This document shows positions 12,241-26,000 of a stretch of 64,000 bases of DNA, one piece after another. The position numbers and the translations under genes are program-made. Position 1 is the first letter of the stretch, and each line of letters opens with the position of its first letter. Where the stretch lies: positions 12,971,001 through 13,035,000 of the forward strand of contig NC_046681.1 in NCBI RefSeq assembly GCF_009870125.1, read 5' to 3'. Source of the stretch: Drosophila pseudoobscura. Its lineage: Eukaryota; Arthropoda; Insecta; Diptera; Drosophilidae. The notes beneath the pieces are model-generated. The model searched no databases. It saw only the letters and a program-made list of their open reading frames with translations, and had not been told where the DNA came from.

Positions 12241-15200
12241 TATATAATTTCAAATGAAGTCCCAGATCATGATATCCTCTAGACCTAACATCATCTCTGC
12301 AATCTGAATCACCGTACATCGATCTAAACCATAATTACAATCATTTTAAGTATTTAACGCGACCCAATTGTGCTTTAAAGACCTTTGGCATCACTCCCAA
12401 AAACTTTTCAACGGCCCCAAAAAGAGGGAGGAGGAAAATGTCATGCCTGTTTCACATTCTTTGTCCCATTCAGGCCCCATGGTTTCACAGTGGAGCAGGC
12501 GACGTGACATGTGACAAGAAGTTGCCGCGGCAGCATTGCTGCAACAGCTGCTGTCGCATGCTGCCTCTTCCTTTGGACTGTGCCACAGCTCCGAAAATGA
12601 TGAATGTGCCAATGGTCCTGGGTCTCCGGGTCTCGGGGTCTCGGAGCCTCGGCCAGCCTGTCCCTGTACTACACTTTGCCAAACTTCTTGGGCACTGAGC
12701 TGTAGTCGAGGCAAAAGTTTTGTGGCATTCAAGTTTTGTAACCATTTTGGATTTTTAGACAGCATTTGGTGCAACATGAGGAATACTCTCGACTGCAACA
12801 ACTCCGTGCTGAGCAGCAGAGCAGCAGAGCAACAGAGTTTGTTGTAGTGTAGATGGCCCTAAATGTTAAATGAGTTTGTCAGGCGGCACACATTAAGCCG
12901 CAAATAGTTTGTGGCCTGCAGGAAATTAAACCCATGTGCATGAAGAAGCCCCAACAGCAGCCACGTCAGTCACACGAAACATTTTGATGTGAATTTTCCA
13001 TTGTCCAGCCGATGCCGGAGCTGGAGTGTTACAGGGGAACCCCAATCATAATGAGCTTTGAAGTGAATTCATTGGATCATTGGCCTTCTCTTAGCGTTTC
13101 ATTAAGCCGAGCAGTGTGCAGTGTGGAGTGTGCAGTGTGCAGTGGGAGTTTTGTAATTTCCTATTCATCTGAAACATGTGTCTGCCAGCATCGGCATTCC
13201 GGCTGCGGCACTGGGACTGGGTCTGAGATGGGGACAAAAACTCTGTCCCGCCCTTTGTCTGCGTCTGCGTTTATTCAACAAACAATAGATGGCCATTGTT
13301 TGGCTTTTAGCTGTAACAAAAGCCAAAAGAGCCAAACAATTTAGATAGGACAATAAGCCAAGAGGAAATTAAATTGGCGGCTCTAGTTTACACATTTATC
13401 TCGTCCTCGAATTTAATTGAATTATCAAATGCATGGCGGCATAATTATTATTATTATTTGTCAACGGACCGCTCATATTTATAATCTTCTTACGGCACAT
13501 CAAATGGGAACAATAGATATTTAGGCAGCAGCTGAATAAATTGTCTGGGTAGTCTTACGGAGCCATCTGTGATGTCTTTGGCCTACCTTTGGCACACATT
13601 CATTCATAGAAAACTTTGGTTCGAGCGTCAAGATTTTATAAAAATTTGAGGCTGCCACGAAAGGGGAACATGGAAAAATATTCAATAACTTCTGTGCCCG
13701 AACTTAATGCAATTCCTGGGAACAAGATGAAAAGTAAAAATCTGTTATTCAGATTGAGTTGCCTTGCCACGTTTAACATGCCACAAAGAAAAACCTCCAA
13801 GCCTTCGAAAACGCATATTTGCAGTTTTCTTTTGCCTTTTTCTTTTTTCGTTTTTGTTTTGTTAATATACTCGAATGTTTTTCTTTTTCGAGCCGATTTT
13901 TTACTTTTGCCGACAACAACAACAGCAACGACAGAACAAATATTCGTATAAGAGAGGCAGAATGAAAGAAAAATGGAAAAATCACACGACGATTTTCAAT
14001 TGAGCGGCGGAAATGTAACGGAAATAAATTTACATAAATACAATATGGTGCGTGCTTGTTGGCGCCATTTTATTTGCACAATGTACATATGTATATGTGC
14101 ATATGGGTGTGTATGTGTATGTGTGTGCATATGTGCGCAGAGGGGCTGAACATATTTGCACAGAAGTGCGTATTGATTTGTGGCATATGCAGCATGTGGA
14201 CTGTTTTCCTCTCTTCGTTTCAGGGAAACAAAAATGCTTCGATTTTAAAATGTTCCTTTGGCCGTGCTCTGTCTTGTCTTTGGCTCCTTCGTGCCCACTT
14301 TACTTAATGCCAGCAAATATTTCCACCATTTCGTGACCAAATTTCAGGGTGCACTATCTCGTGGATAAAAATGCGAGCAGTGCACACACCTGCCTATCTT
14401 TTGTGGAGGGGCTTAGCTGACACTCGATTGGGGGCGCCATGCGGCCTGCACTATTTGCATAAGATAAAAGATGAGGAACAGTCCCAGTCCCTGTCCCTGT
14501 CCTGGCTGAGCTAAAGCGAGCGGCTTCGCCAAGTTCTTACCAGCAAAAAGGTCCTAAATGTATTTCCTATAAAAGCCAAGCAAAAACACAGCGACCCCAC
14601 CACACAGAGGGCGAGCAAATACACAGCGTCAACGACGATGGCGATGCTGATAAAGACAACACATACTGGAAACAGGGGAGAGGAGGCCAGCAAGAAGCAA
14701 CCCCGGGAACGTGGCCGCTGTCGCCATTTTGTAGCACTTGCAACTTATATGCATATGTGGTCGAAGAGCCAAGCCAGGAGAGCCCAAGGAGAGCCACAAA
14801 AGGAACAAACCAAAGACGGTTGGTGGTCTACAGCAACGTGCACTGAAATTACATTTTCCGTGCACGAATATTCCCCACAACCGCCTGCACGAAAATGCGC
14901 CAAGATTTTTTTCGTAGCTAGCTGCTACATCGTTGTTTTTCCTCGAACAGGAATGGCGTGCAGGCGTTGGGAGACTTTTCCCTTGTTTCCTACAGAATCG
15001 ACTTCGTATCACAGTGGGCTAAAATAGATCTACATATATGCAGGAAAACATGAACTCTTTAGATATCACATTCTGTCATTAAACTGAATAATAATTTTGA
15101 TGGTTTTGAGACCTCCAAGTTTTGGGGAAACCTTTTTTGCCAACCCTTTTCGGACCCACTGTGGACTGTTAGTTTAAATGGCATAGAAATCGGTTTTACT

Positions 15201-18200
15201 GCTCGTACGTTTGGCATATTTTACAAATGCATTTGACATAAATTTTAAAGGGCTTAAGTGCCGAAGCCGAATCTGAAGCCCTTGCAGGCGGCAGGCCCTG
15301 TGCCACCCTGCTCATGATAAGAAGATGCCTGCACCGCCATGTGGCGAGTGGCAAAGCGGTACAGCGGTACAGCGGAGGCCCTTAAATCTTTGTTGGGTGA
15401 GGACATAAAATAGAGCAATTACAGCAAAGATCATAAATTATGCAAAGCCCGGCAACAAGTGTGCGATAAGCCCAGAAACGGGGGCTGTGGACCAGAGTCG
15501 GAGCAGGACTTGAGAGCTGAAGAAAGGATGCGATGAAGTGGGTTTGTCTGACAATCATCACTCACGGTCGGAGCTCGGGACACATCGCGGATTGAAATAA
15601 TACGGAGAGTGTCTTCCACTCTGGCATCCGTTTGCCATTTCTACATATGCGCCGGGCAGGGCAGAGGGAGCTCGACACTCTAAGTACTCGTACTGAGTGC
15701 AAGTCGTTTATCAACTGTCAGTGAAATGCATTTCAACAATGCGAGTGCGCTGCTACCCTGCTCAGGCACCTCTCGCCAGTCCCGTCAGTGCCGCCATTGC
15801 CGCCATTCCCGCCAGTGACAGTGGCAGTGACATGCAAATCGGGTTTTCTTCCTGTCAAGGCATTAAGTGTGTGCGATTTTCTTTCAACAAGACAATTTAA
15901 CAGAAAAAAAATTCATGCTCGACAGCTTGCCAATGCGTGTGCGGCTCACTGAAAGGAGCCACGCTCGGAAGGAGCTTGGAAGGATGTGGCGATGGAGGGC
16001 ATCGCAATTGCAGTTATGAATAAATACAGATAGGAACTTGATTCTTCCTCTCCGCACTTTCAGGCTTGCCGCATAAGTGCCATCGTTGGCCACACACCCG
16101 TACACCCGCACACCCCCACCGCCTCCACACTTCTTCTAGGCCCGTTCGGCCCCGCCACCCCCACGCCTTTAACCGCATTTCGCCCACCCTTTGGCGTGTG
16201 GTGGGGCGTGCTATCGCTGGATTTGCATGCCTGCACAAGCCATAAATGTCAATTGGTATGGCAAACGGAAGGCACGGGGCATGGGGCACGGGGCTTAGGG
16301 CGGGGTGCGAGACCGTAAATGGCGAGGAAATGAAAGGCGGCACACATCTGGTGTCATAATTATAGATGGATATCGCTTCACTTAAACGGTAAGGAGATCC
16401 ACTCAGCCAACTACTCATGGATGTGGGAATAAAATGCTTTTCAGCAAGGAATCGTTACACAAAATTGTATTGGGCTATTTGATAAGGAATATTAGGCACT
16501 CAGTGCTTTCCATCTTTGGGATAGAAAATCTTCTTGTATACATCTATGGCCCGATTTAAGACTACATTACATACTTAAGCGGTACTGGGAGCATCTATGA
16601 TGGCAAAGAAATCGTTGATTTCTACGATTTTGGATTTCCCATTGCCCCACTCTATGATATGTAAATTTGTGTGCTCCTTCTCACCGAAGAAGCACCTTCT
16701 TGGGCTCACACACAAAGTGAGGCAGTGGCAGTGGCAGTGGCTGTGGCAGGGGCATGAACTGATTTAAATGCTAAAGTGAACGATTATCATTTCGATTTTG
16801 TATAAATAGCACATGAATAATTCATTGGCACTTACTTATGCGCCATCAAAGTGACTTAGGGGTGGCTGCTATTGCTACTGCTGTGGATGTCCCTCCCATC
16901 TCCATCGCCACCCCAACCGATATGACAATATGATGGAGAGCTGGCTTATTGGTTCCAAGTCGCAGATACAATATTTGTCGCCGACATTAACACCAGCAGT
17001 CGTTTAGATATCATAGTTTGATAAAGTCAACTTTTCGAATTAAAGTAATTTCCTGTTGTTCAACTTTTCCCCACATACTCTCCGCCACTACTCGAAACAG
17101 ACGGCGATGGGTAGGAAAAGTTGTCACAATTGTTATTTCACAGACATACACAGAGAGTGGAGTAGAGTGAGTGGAGTTGTCGAGGAGGAGAGAGGCAGAT
17201 AAACACAAATTACTGTCGATTTCATTTCACGCCTTGAGCATGAAAACTTTACTCTGTCTCTGCCGCACTCGGAGCACTTCACGCAAAATCTGCGCCATTG
17301 TCAACGACATCTCTCCTCCAATCGGAGTTGGAGTTGGAGTTCGAGTTGGAGCCGCTCCGAAGTAGGAGTCTGCGGTATCCTTGTCCTGAAATTCGATAAG
17401 GCGACAGACACGACAGCGCTAAAACCTGGAAGCAATTTGTGCATAAACGTTCACGACGATAAAATTTGCAGTTTTGTTTATTTTCCTGACAGTCGGAAGA
17501 CAGTCGGAAAGGGGCGCCCTAAGCATTGAAAAGCTTTGAAATCTTGTTTTTGGTTTGTTCAAGGATGTTTTTGATTTGGTTCTGTCTGCCATACACTCCG
17601 GACAGCTGATGCTCGTATCTTTGGGTACTTCAAGCATTGAAATGTTATTTAAAGCTGAGTATAAAATATCCCATTAACTCCATATTCGTGGAGTTTAGGA
17701 ACATTAGGCTAAAATTAGTTGTACGAACATATTCCCAGCTATTTTGATCCCTGATTTAAAGCCTGCTGCAGATAAACTGGTGTACAAGTATCCCCTATAA
17801 TCACTTGGCTTTTATACCAAAACAATCATTAGCCCTAGCTGGCTCTGGCTCTGGCTCTGACCACACCCACCAACAACAGACCAATATCCAATACGAGGAT
17901 AATGAGAAATCAATAAAGAAATACAAAAACATTGTATCGTAGATATTTTGGTCGTTATTCCATGTGCTGGCAACGTAAATTAAATTCGAATTGAGGGCTA
18001 CAATGCCGGTGGAAAATGGTTACAGGGGATAGCAGACACACCACAGCAACAGCAACAGCAGCAGCAGCAGCAGGATACAACGTCAATCACAGAATAGGAT
18101 CCTGCACCAGACACCCAGGCGTATACACAATCAACGAGTGGAAGTGGCAACAGGCAACAGGCACCAGGCACGAGGCGGGAAGGAGCCCGGAAAAAATTGC

Positions 18201-19727
18201 AACAAATCGGGGAGCTAAAACGCATTCGCTTGTCAACTGGAAATTATAATTGATGCGATATTAATACGAAAGCCATTTTACAGCCACAACATTCCCATCT
18301 GATGACGATTGATGCGCTGCAGTCGCGGAAAAAGGCTTAGGAAAAGATCCCTGACTACCGCCACCCATTGGTAGTATGGTGATATCCTCCTTATTGGGAT
18401 GCTGCGATGCTGGGTTGCTGGGCTGCTGGGATTCTGGGCTCTGACTGATGGCATGCGTCATTAATGTCAGCAATGATGTTGCTGACAAACACACACATGC
18501 CGCACATCCGGCCACACCCACAACAACAGCTACAAATGGGACACAATTGTCATCAGCATTCGGGCTTTAGCTTTTTGTTGGCTGCTCATGGCTGCTCCTG
18601 CTCCTGCTCCTGCTGCTGCTTCGGCTGTGTCCTGCGTGCTGTGTCCTGCCCACTCTGCGGGTGCCTGGTAATTAGATGAATGTGCCATAAATCATTTTCT
18701 AAATCATTTGTTGCTGCTCCCTCACAATCGCAAACTGCTGTTGATAGCTCTGATAGTTTTATATCCGGTTGTGGCCATTTTGCAATTGAATCGCATCCAC
18801 TTGATTGCTTTGACTCGGTTCACTTCCAATTAATGCTATGACATAACGTATGTAGCTATTGAGTCCAAATTTCAGATGACAGATTGTCACAGAAGATACA
18901 TATTTATGTGGGTATATAAACAACAATATGGTTAAGCATATATCTGATTAATTTTCATACAATTTTCGAAAGTGCTTAGTCGGGGCTGCATTCAAAATTC
19001 TCTCGGTAGATTTTTAAAAGTCCTTGCCCTTTTCAGGCCTCGCCTATTTCCATTTTGTCCCGCAGTTGCTTTCTCTAAACGCTTTCAATTGTTGATATGA
19101 GCCACCCATCGCATCCAGTGTTCACTGCTCACTTCTGGGGAACAACGTTGCGGTTCCAGCATGCCACAAGCCAAGCCTCAATGGCCTTTAACAAACATGT
19201 TACTCATTATGCAAGTCACAGTCACAGGATTCGAGGGAATACATGTATATGGAGAGTGTTGGCGGCTGGCGGGGCTAGCTCTGGAAAAGGAGACGGCCCA
19301 GCACAAGGACCAGGCCCAAGCACAGGGACAGGGACAGGGACAGGCACAACACTGTCGACACTGTGCACAACACAACACAAGCAAACCTACAAGTCTACAA
19401 TCTAAAACGCATATTACATTGGGCCACGCCCGCAAGCAACTAACAAGGCTAACAACCGAGCAAACGGGAGAGGGTTCAGCCCACAAACAAACAAACAGGC
19501 CAAAGGGGAAAGGAGCCGGCCCCAAAGCTAGACGGCACGGTACGGGTTTGGGTGCGGTGCGGGACGGGACGGGACGGAGTCGGTGAGGGGCGAATCAGTA
19601 ACAGCAATGGCTGTTAATTGTGTAGAACAACGAAGAAAATTGCATGGAAAACAAAATGAACGATGCACGGGAATGTCAAAGGGACTACAACCTACAAGAG
19701 CAGGGCGTTGCCGGGCGAAAGTTTAAC
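12241..19727. other. Gene desert, simple repeats
   Basis: No gene supported. Frames of up to 136 codons (for example at 12391-12801 on the minus strand) lack a good start, splice structure or motif. Visible elements are a CAG-rich run at 18043-18073, CTCCTG repeats at about 18596-18622, GGGACA repeats at about 19322-19346 and GGGAC repeats at 19561-19577. Much of the region alternates AT-rich blocks with short GC-rich patches. That pattern is common in Drosophila regulatory DNA, but no specific enhancer can be named. Confidence 0.5.
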
Positions 19728-19734
19728 TATAAAA
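19728..19734 (+). promoter_or_regulatory. Candidate TATA box
   Basis: TATAAAA in a TTTAACTATAAAATA context, followed about 95 nt downstream by a GA repeat (19828-19852, possible GAGA-factor sites) and at 20046 by a near-perfect splice donor. The combination suggests a promoter and first exon, but each part could occur by chance. Confidence 0.25.
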
Positions 19735-19757
19735 TACTGCGACACATCCAGCAGATC

Positions 19758-20045
19758 CAGTAGATCCAGCAGATACCAAAGACTAAGCTGGCTGACCAGA
19801 GACAGAGCCAGGAAGACAAACAGTGAAAGAGACAGAGAGAGAGAGAGAGAGGTCAAGGAGTGGGGCAGTGCATGTTTATGGCAAATGCACTTTAAGTGCT
19901 AAAAGTCGACGCTCGAAGCTAATCGCATTGGCGCTGACATTAATCGGCTTACACGAGTGCATTTGGAAGGGCAACGGCGACTGCTCTAAGGCGCAGCTCA
20001 AAGATGCCCCCAAATGGTCACAGATAGAACATACAACACGCATCG
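19758..20045 (+). other. Speculative first exon ending in GTAAGT donor
   Basis: If transcription starts about 30 nt after the TATAAAA, the exon would run to the donor CATCG/GTAAGT at 20045/20046. One frame is open through the exon and contains a signal-peptide-like hydrophobic stretch (KLIALALTLIGLHEC, about 19916-19960) followed by a polar tail. It has no in-frame ATG, only GTG at 19823. It could be a long non-coding RNA exon, or an internal coding exon of an unseen gene. No matching acceptor and downstream exon was identified. Confidence 0.15.
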
Positions 20046-23000
20046 GTAAGTTATAGCCACACTTCATGTTAATTAAGCCCCCAACAAACAAGCCGGACGG
20101 GCGGCTTGGGGCTGGGCTTGGGGATTCCCTTTATGCAGATTTATGGGCGGTACCGCACCCAGAAGCCCAAACTGCTCGAACAGCAAAACTTTTGCGACAT
20201 TTCGACTATTGTGTCCATCTAATGGAGACATAATTAATAGTTGCTAAAAGGTGAGATACTCCTGCAAAGGTCGCACCATCGCACCGCACCATGCCCCACC
20301 GCACACAACATACTCGTACAAACCTCTCATATATCTCACTCTCTCTCCCTGACTGGTGTATGCAAATGTGGGGAGAATGTTTGGTGAGCTCGTTTGTCTG
20401 TTGCCTCAATGAAAAGTTGCCCAGATAACATAATTATATTTCAGTTTTAATTGTAATTTATGCTTTGGCCAAGTACATGATTTATTAGACGTATGTGGCG
20501 GACCTGCAGACCGGAATTTACTGTACTGAGATTTTAAATTATTTAACAAACATTAACTAACAGCCAGCAAAAGCCATTGTTGAATTTTTGGATTTGTGGA
20601 AGCTCTTAGGGTTTACAAAAATATTCAGGAAATAAAAGTAACTTTTATTGAATTCTATTTAGTTTACATAAAAAGATTAGTAGCTCTATCGATTTATCGA
20701 CTTATTCTGGTCAGTCTTTTCAAGGGCTTGACGAACAATCAAGATCAAGTGAGATATTAGAACACTTGGAACTATTGATTTTTGATTTTCATTATTTTAG
20801 GACATTCAAATTCACAAATCTCCGCACTACTTAGTACCATTTTTGTTCTTTGCTCCATTTATTCGCTACTAATTTGTGATTGGATTGCCAGGGAGATACG
20901 CCTGAGATATGTATATATTAGGCGAGCCAATTAATAGACTTCAGCGGGAAAATATTCGCCAGCTGTCAGTCACAGCACAGGCACAGAATTGTGATCCTTA
21001 TTAACCCACTGGAGCATAATCGGCAAGTGGTCTGCTTAGAGAGTGTCAACAAATCAATGGGAAATACAAACATGACACAAAAGCATTGAACTAATTAAAT
21101 GGCGATTTGTGTCAACGATAAGGATAATAATTGCCAGGCAAACAAATCAACGGAGACCCAATGAAATTTCCTTGGATTTTCTTTTATTTTCCCCGCAGAG
21201 CCAGATGTGCGGGCGTCGTGACCTAATGATGGGGACGACAGACGGCGATAAGAACGCGAATTTGGCAGGCAGTCGGCAGGCGGCAGTCGGTAGGAGTATA
21301 TATGTGTACTCGTGTACTGGTATGTCTTTTGTACAGAAGTAAATGACACGTAAATGACGTTGAAAATATTGAACTACTCGTCGTCGCTCACTGAACCAAA
21401 AAATGACAAAAATAAAAGAAAATAACCGAAAAATTAGAAATATAACAGAAGGGGAAGAGAAACAGCACGTCGCATATTCAGCCTTCCATGGCGAGAAGGC
21501 CATGCCCAAGGCCCTTCCACTGGCCCCTCTCTGCCTCTGTGTTTGGACAAGTTATCTTCAAGATGTTTCGAGTCATTGAAACAAAGGCCAGGCCAAGTCA
21601 ATCAAACAATGGGACAGTCAACATCCCATTTCTCATCTCTCCCTCCACAGGCCTTTTCAGGGCTACTACCTACAGATAAGAACAATAGATACAACAAACA
21701 CATTGATATTTTGATGCCCATTGAACTGTGGGAGAAATGTCAACATTATGAGATGATGATAGGCGGGGCTAAAGAGCAAGGGAATTTGGTCAAAATATTT
21801 TACTCGGAGCCGTGGACATTCCGTGCAGAAAGAGGATGCCGGTCATTCGCTCTCGTGTTTCTTTTATCATCAATCTTTGCGCTTCAACACTTTGAGGGGA
21901 GGTTGGGCTGTGAGTCTTGATGAAGTTATAATATTTATTTGGTTTATTATCCCAGCTGCCTGTGGCTCCCTCGTTGTGAATGGCCCTGTTTAGAGAGCTC
22001 TTGACAGCTCATTTATTGTGTCACCCAGAGGATGAGAGCTTTAATGAGAGCAGGACGGTTATGTGCTCATAATTTGTTGATAAACTCCCTATTTATTAGC
22101 CAAAAAAAAAGTTTGTAGAGGGGTTCCAATACTTTTGGAGGTAGAGGTTTTGCTTGCAGTACATTTGTCTCTATTTTAATCAGAGCTAGCTGATACACAG
22201 ACGACTGACTGCCACATAGGTAATTTTGTTTTCCATGAAAATGTATGAAGTAGCAAGAGCAGTTTATCATGTACTACTTATGAATCATTTTCCATAGGTT
22301 AAAGAAGAAATTTCGAGCTGAAAATCTTTTTCATGGCATCGATAAGTCATGGTCCATGACAATGGACACACACATCCTTCCATAAGCTCATTTATTCCAT
22401 TCGGGCAAGACTTTGGCTGTCTTGCCAGCGCACAGAAGGGTGAACATTTTTATCTGCTTTGGCAAGCAGCATCGAGCACAACAAATGCCCTGTCAGAATT
22501 TATAAAAATGTATTTCGACAAAAGTGAAAAATCATTCGCATAAGCGACACAGTCGCACAGATACACCATACCTGAGGAATCACACTCACACACTCCCACA
22601 CACGCTCACACACCCCCACCATCGGCACGCATACTCTTCATTGTCAAAGCTTTGACACACGTGCAAAAAATGGCCAAAATGGCAGCCATGGCAGCTTTAA
22701 CACCATTTTGCTGTTGTCGCCTGTAGCTCTTCGCCTGATATTGTGCTGTGGCCCATTGTTATTGCTGCTGTTGTGGGGTTGTCATGCTGTTTTGGCCACA
22801 TTGTTACCTACACACACACACACATGTCAGCTAAATCGGTCCGCGCACCTGCCTGCCCGAATGTCTGTCTGTTTCCTTCATTCAAGCTCGCATCACCAAC
22901 GAGGTGTTAAGTAAGCAACCGTGTGTGGGTGCAGCAATTGTATTAACCTTATCGCTACCTTGATTTATGTATGTAAATACAAGGAGTCAGTCCTGTCTGT

Positions 23001-26000
23001 CAGGCCATCGGGTGGAACATCGGAGCCTATACTAGGGCTGACTAATGAGTTTACTGAAAAACAAAATAGGGCCAAAGTAAAATGTTTACACAATGCCAAT
23101 CAAATCTTGATACGATTAAATAGATCAATATTTGACTTCCCTGATATTTCCTACAAGGTAAAATTTTGTATACTTTTAAATATTTAAAGGTGCCTAAGAC
23201 TGGGAATATAAAAGGCGATAAGTAGTTGCGGTTGAAAAATCGTTTTTTATTAATCATCATAAGAAATAGATTATAGACATATAGAAGAAGTTGAAGATTG
23301 AATCAGCATTTCTAAAAGGATACACACTTCTAAAAATAAACCATATAACTTGTCAATTTGGGGCTACTCCAGGTAGATATTAGAGGTTGCTTGAAACAAT
23401 CGGGCATTTAAGTAGGTCACACAATGCGAAAGTTCTTGTACATTATCAACTACTTAGGTGCCCGATTATTTTGAGAGGACCTGACTATTGATAACTCTAA
23501 TCGCACAGTTTTGTTGACTTTGACTGTGCTTTTTTAAAGTAGTACATCAAAAGGTCGATTTGAGCTAGATGACGACCTCTTAATGGATACTACTTAAGGA
23601 AGCTGCAGCAATTGTAGAACTAAATCACTATTCAAACTCGATCACTTTACTGACTGCGCGGCACTGATGGAAACTAGTGCAAAGGCGTGCATTTTATAGT
23701 CAGGTTGAACCCGAAAATTGCTTATCTGAGACGCAAATAATCTCGACTAATGCGAACTGCCTTTGTCTCGCACCCCTGCTGATTCTGCTGGTTTATCTGC
23801 AAGGCAACACGCTAATCGTCTGGTCAAATAGTGCCCCGAATCAATGGGAAACTGTTTGCCGGAAACACGCAGAGACACACTACTGAAAATAGTTCTTGAA
23901 TTACATTTCTTCTTATCAAAAGACGATTCGAGACAGAGCCAGTGACTGTGATCAGTTTTAATCGAAAATTTGGATAATCTTCTGAACAACCATTTTTTTT
24001 GGGTCACCAGTAATAATGTTTAAAAATCGAAAACCCACATTTGTGTTGGGTCTTTTGCTTAAAACTGGAAGCTCTGGCTACTTTAAATATGCCCCCCACA
24101 TAATCCCAGCAGCAATCAACGGGAAGCCAGGCCAGAAGCCCGAGCAATCTTGGGCAACTCACAAAAACACAGCCCAGACCCGGTCCCACTCTCGGTTTAA
24201 TAAAACAAAATCCTGCGGCGATAATTTACAACACGATTGTGCTTGGCAAATTGCTTTGATTTAAGCGTGCCAACGTGCCAGGACTCCTCACACAGTCGCA
24301 CACGGCGAGCACATTCCACTCTCGAAAAAAGGAATAAAAACAAGCAGTCAACATTGGACGAGAAGGAACCAGTAAGAAACGCCATAGTCGAACATCCGAC
24401 CAAAGGATACCCACGGATTAGGGTCTAACTAAGTAGAAAACGTCCCAAACGGAAATGAACGGTTGGGAACGGTATCAAAACCAATTTAGGATCTGGAATG
24501 GCAGGGATTTCTAACCTCAATTCTGGCTACCACAGTATTTCAGTTTATTTTGTATCTGCACCTGAATCTACTCTGAATACAATACTCCCATGTACTCTGC
24601 GAGTACCAGGTATAACCAGCCACAAGATGCTCCTTCACACAGACAGGCGCACACATCTTTACACTTGACTGGCAGCCAGAGCGAGGACGAAGGCAAACCA
24701 ATTCAACATCCGTTTGCCGCTAATTCACACGCACACACATGCATAGGAGGGGAGGAGCAGAGGTTCCGGCATCCTGCCAGTAAGGATATATGAAATACGC
24801 GCAAATAACGTGTTAGGAAAATTGTGTGAAAATTGTTATATATATTATATCCGCACGCTGAAGCGCTTGATATGATTTCTTATGCTCCATTCACCACTGG
24901 AAAAGGTGTTGAGCAGTTCCTGCTTACGTTCGCTTGGAGCCCCAGTTCGAGGGGGTGGGAAAGGGCACACAAGGGATGCCAAATTGCGCAGGGGCTGTAG
25001 TTTTCCTTGGAGCTTCCCCATTCAAATGAACATGTTTGGACACCGATTTGTAAGTTAGGACGAGATTTGGAGGACTAAAGAGAGGTGAATGATGAGAAAT
25101 ATCGATGCATGTATAGGTAAATGGATGTACGGGAAGTGATACTTGATGAAGAAGATATACTCATAGACAGGGGTATGTTAACACTGCTAGACACTACTTA
25201 ATACCTCTCAATTATATATACCCAGATATCTTTATAATTTTTTGTAGATATATGTATATTTAGAAATACATATTTGCAATTTATCAAGCGTCCATCTTAC
25301 ATGTTTTTATGGAGTCTAGACCTTGTACTATGTTATCCACATGCTAAAGATTTGATCATATCGACTACTCTGACACCAGCTGACATCTTGAGCCTCAAGT
25401 GGATTTGCAAAGGGACTTTTACACAAGGTGTGCATAAGACTTTTGGTTCCCGAGAAACTACTACTTGAGAAATTCGGTTTCCCCTTGTATTCATTTGTGT
25501 TTCCACCATAAATATTTTTAATAAGCCAAAAGAAATATTCACTCCGAACCATTGTTTTTTTGGTTATGGAAATTGTTTGTTTGGCAGAACAAAATGTGCA
25601 AAAAATAAGGGAATTTATAAAATGAGAATCAACTTCAAGTTGATGGGAAATGTTTCTTTTTGAATATTATTCTGAATCTAAATGATGGTACATTTATTTT
25701 AATCCCCTTTTAGGCTGGCGAACAAGAGGATTTAACACCACAATTTACAAATTTACATTCAAGAGACTGAGTGCAGAACTCGAGTGGGCAATTCTTTAAT
25801 AAAGGTTTCTTGAGCCAACTAATAGAGACCAGGTCTCCTTACAGACTGCCCATGGCTAGTTTAAAGTGTTGGGGGAAAAGCTAACAGGAACCTGGAATTT
25901 CTTTTAAGGGTGCCAAGTGCCAGGACAACCGGACCAGGGCCAGGTCCGGGACCAGGACCAAACCGAATGTCTGTAAACTTGCACGTGACTTTGGCACAAC

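Noticed and set aside
12391-12801. 136-codon minus-strand frame
   Set aside because: Overlapping frames of similar length exist on the other strand, with no start context, motif or transcript signal.
22708-22914. Leucine-rich frame resembling a signal peptide
   Set aside because: It starts at TTG with no ATG and derives from a TTGCTGTTGTTG-type repeat; CA repeats encode the next residues.
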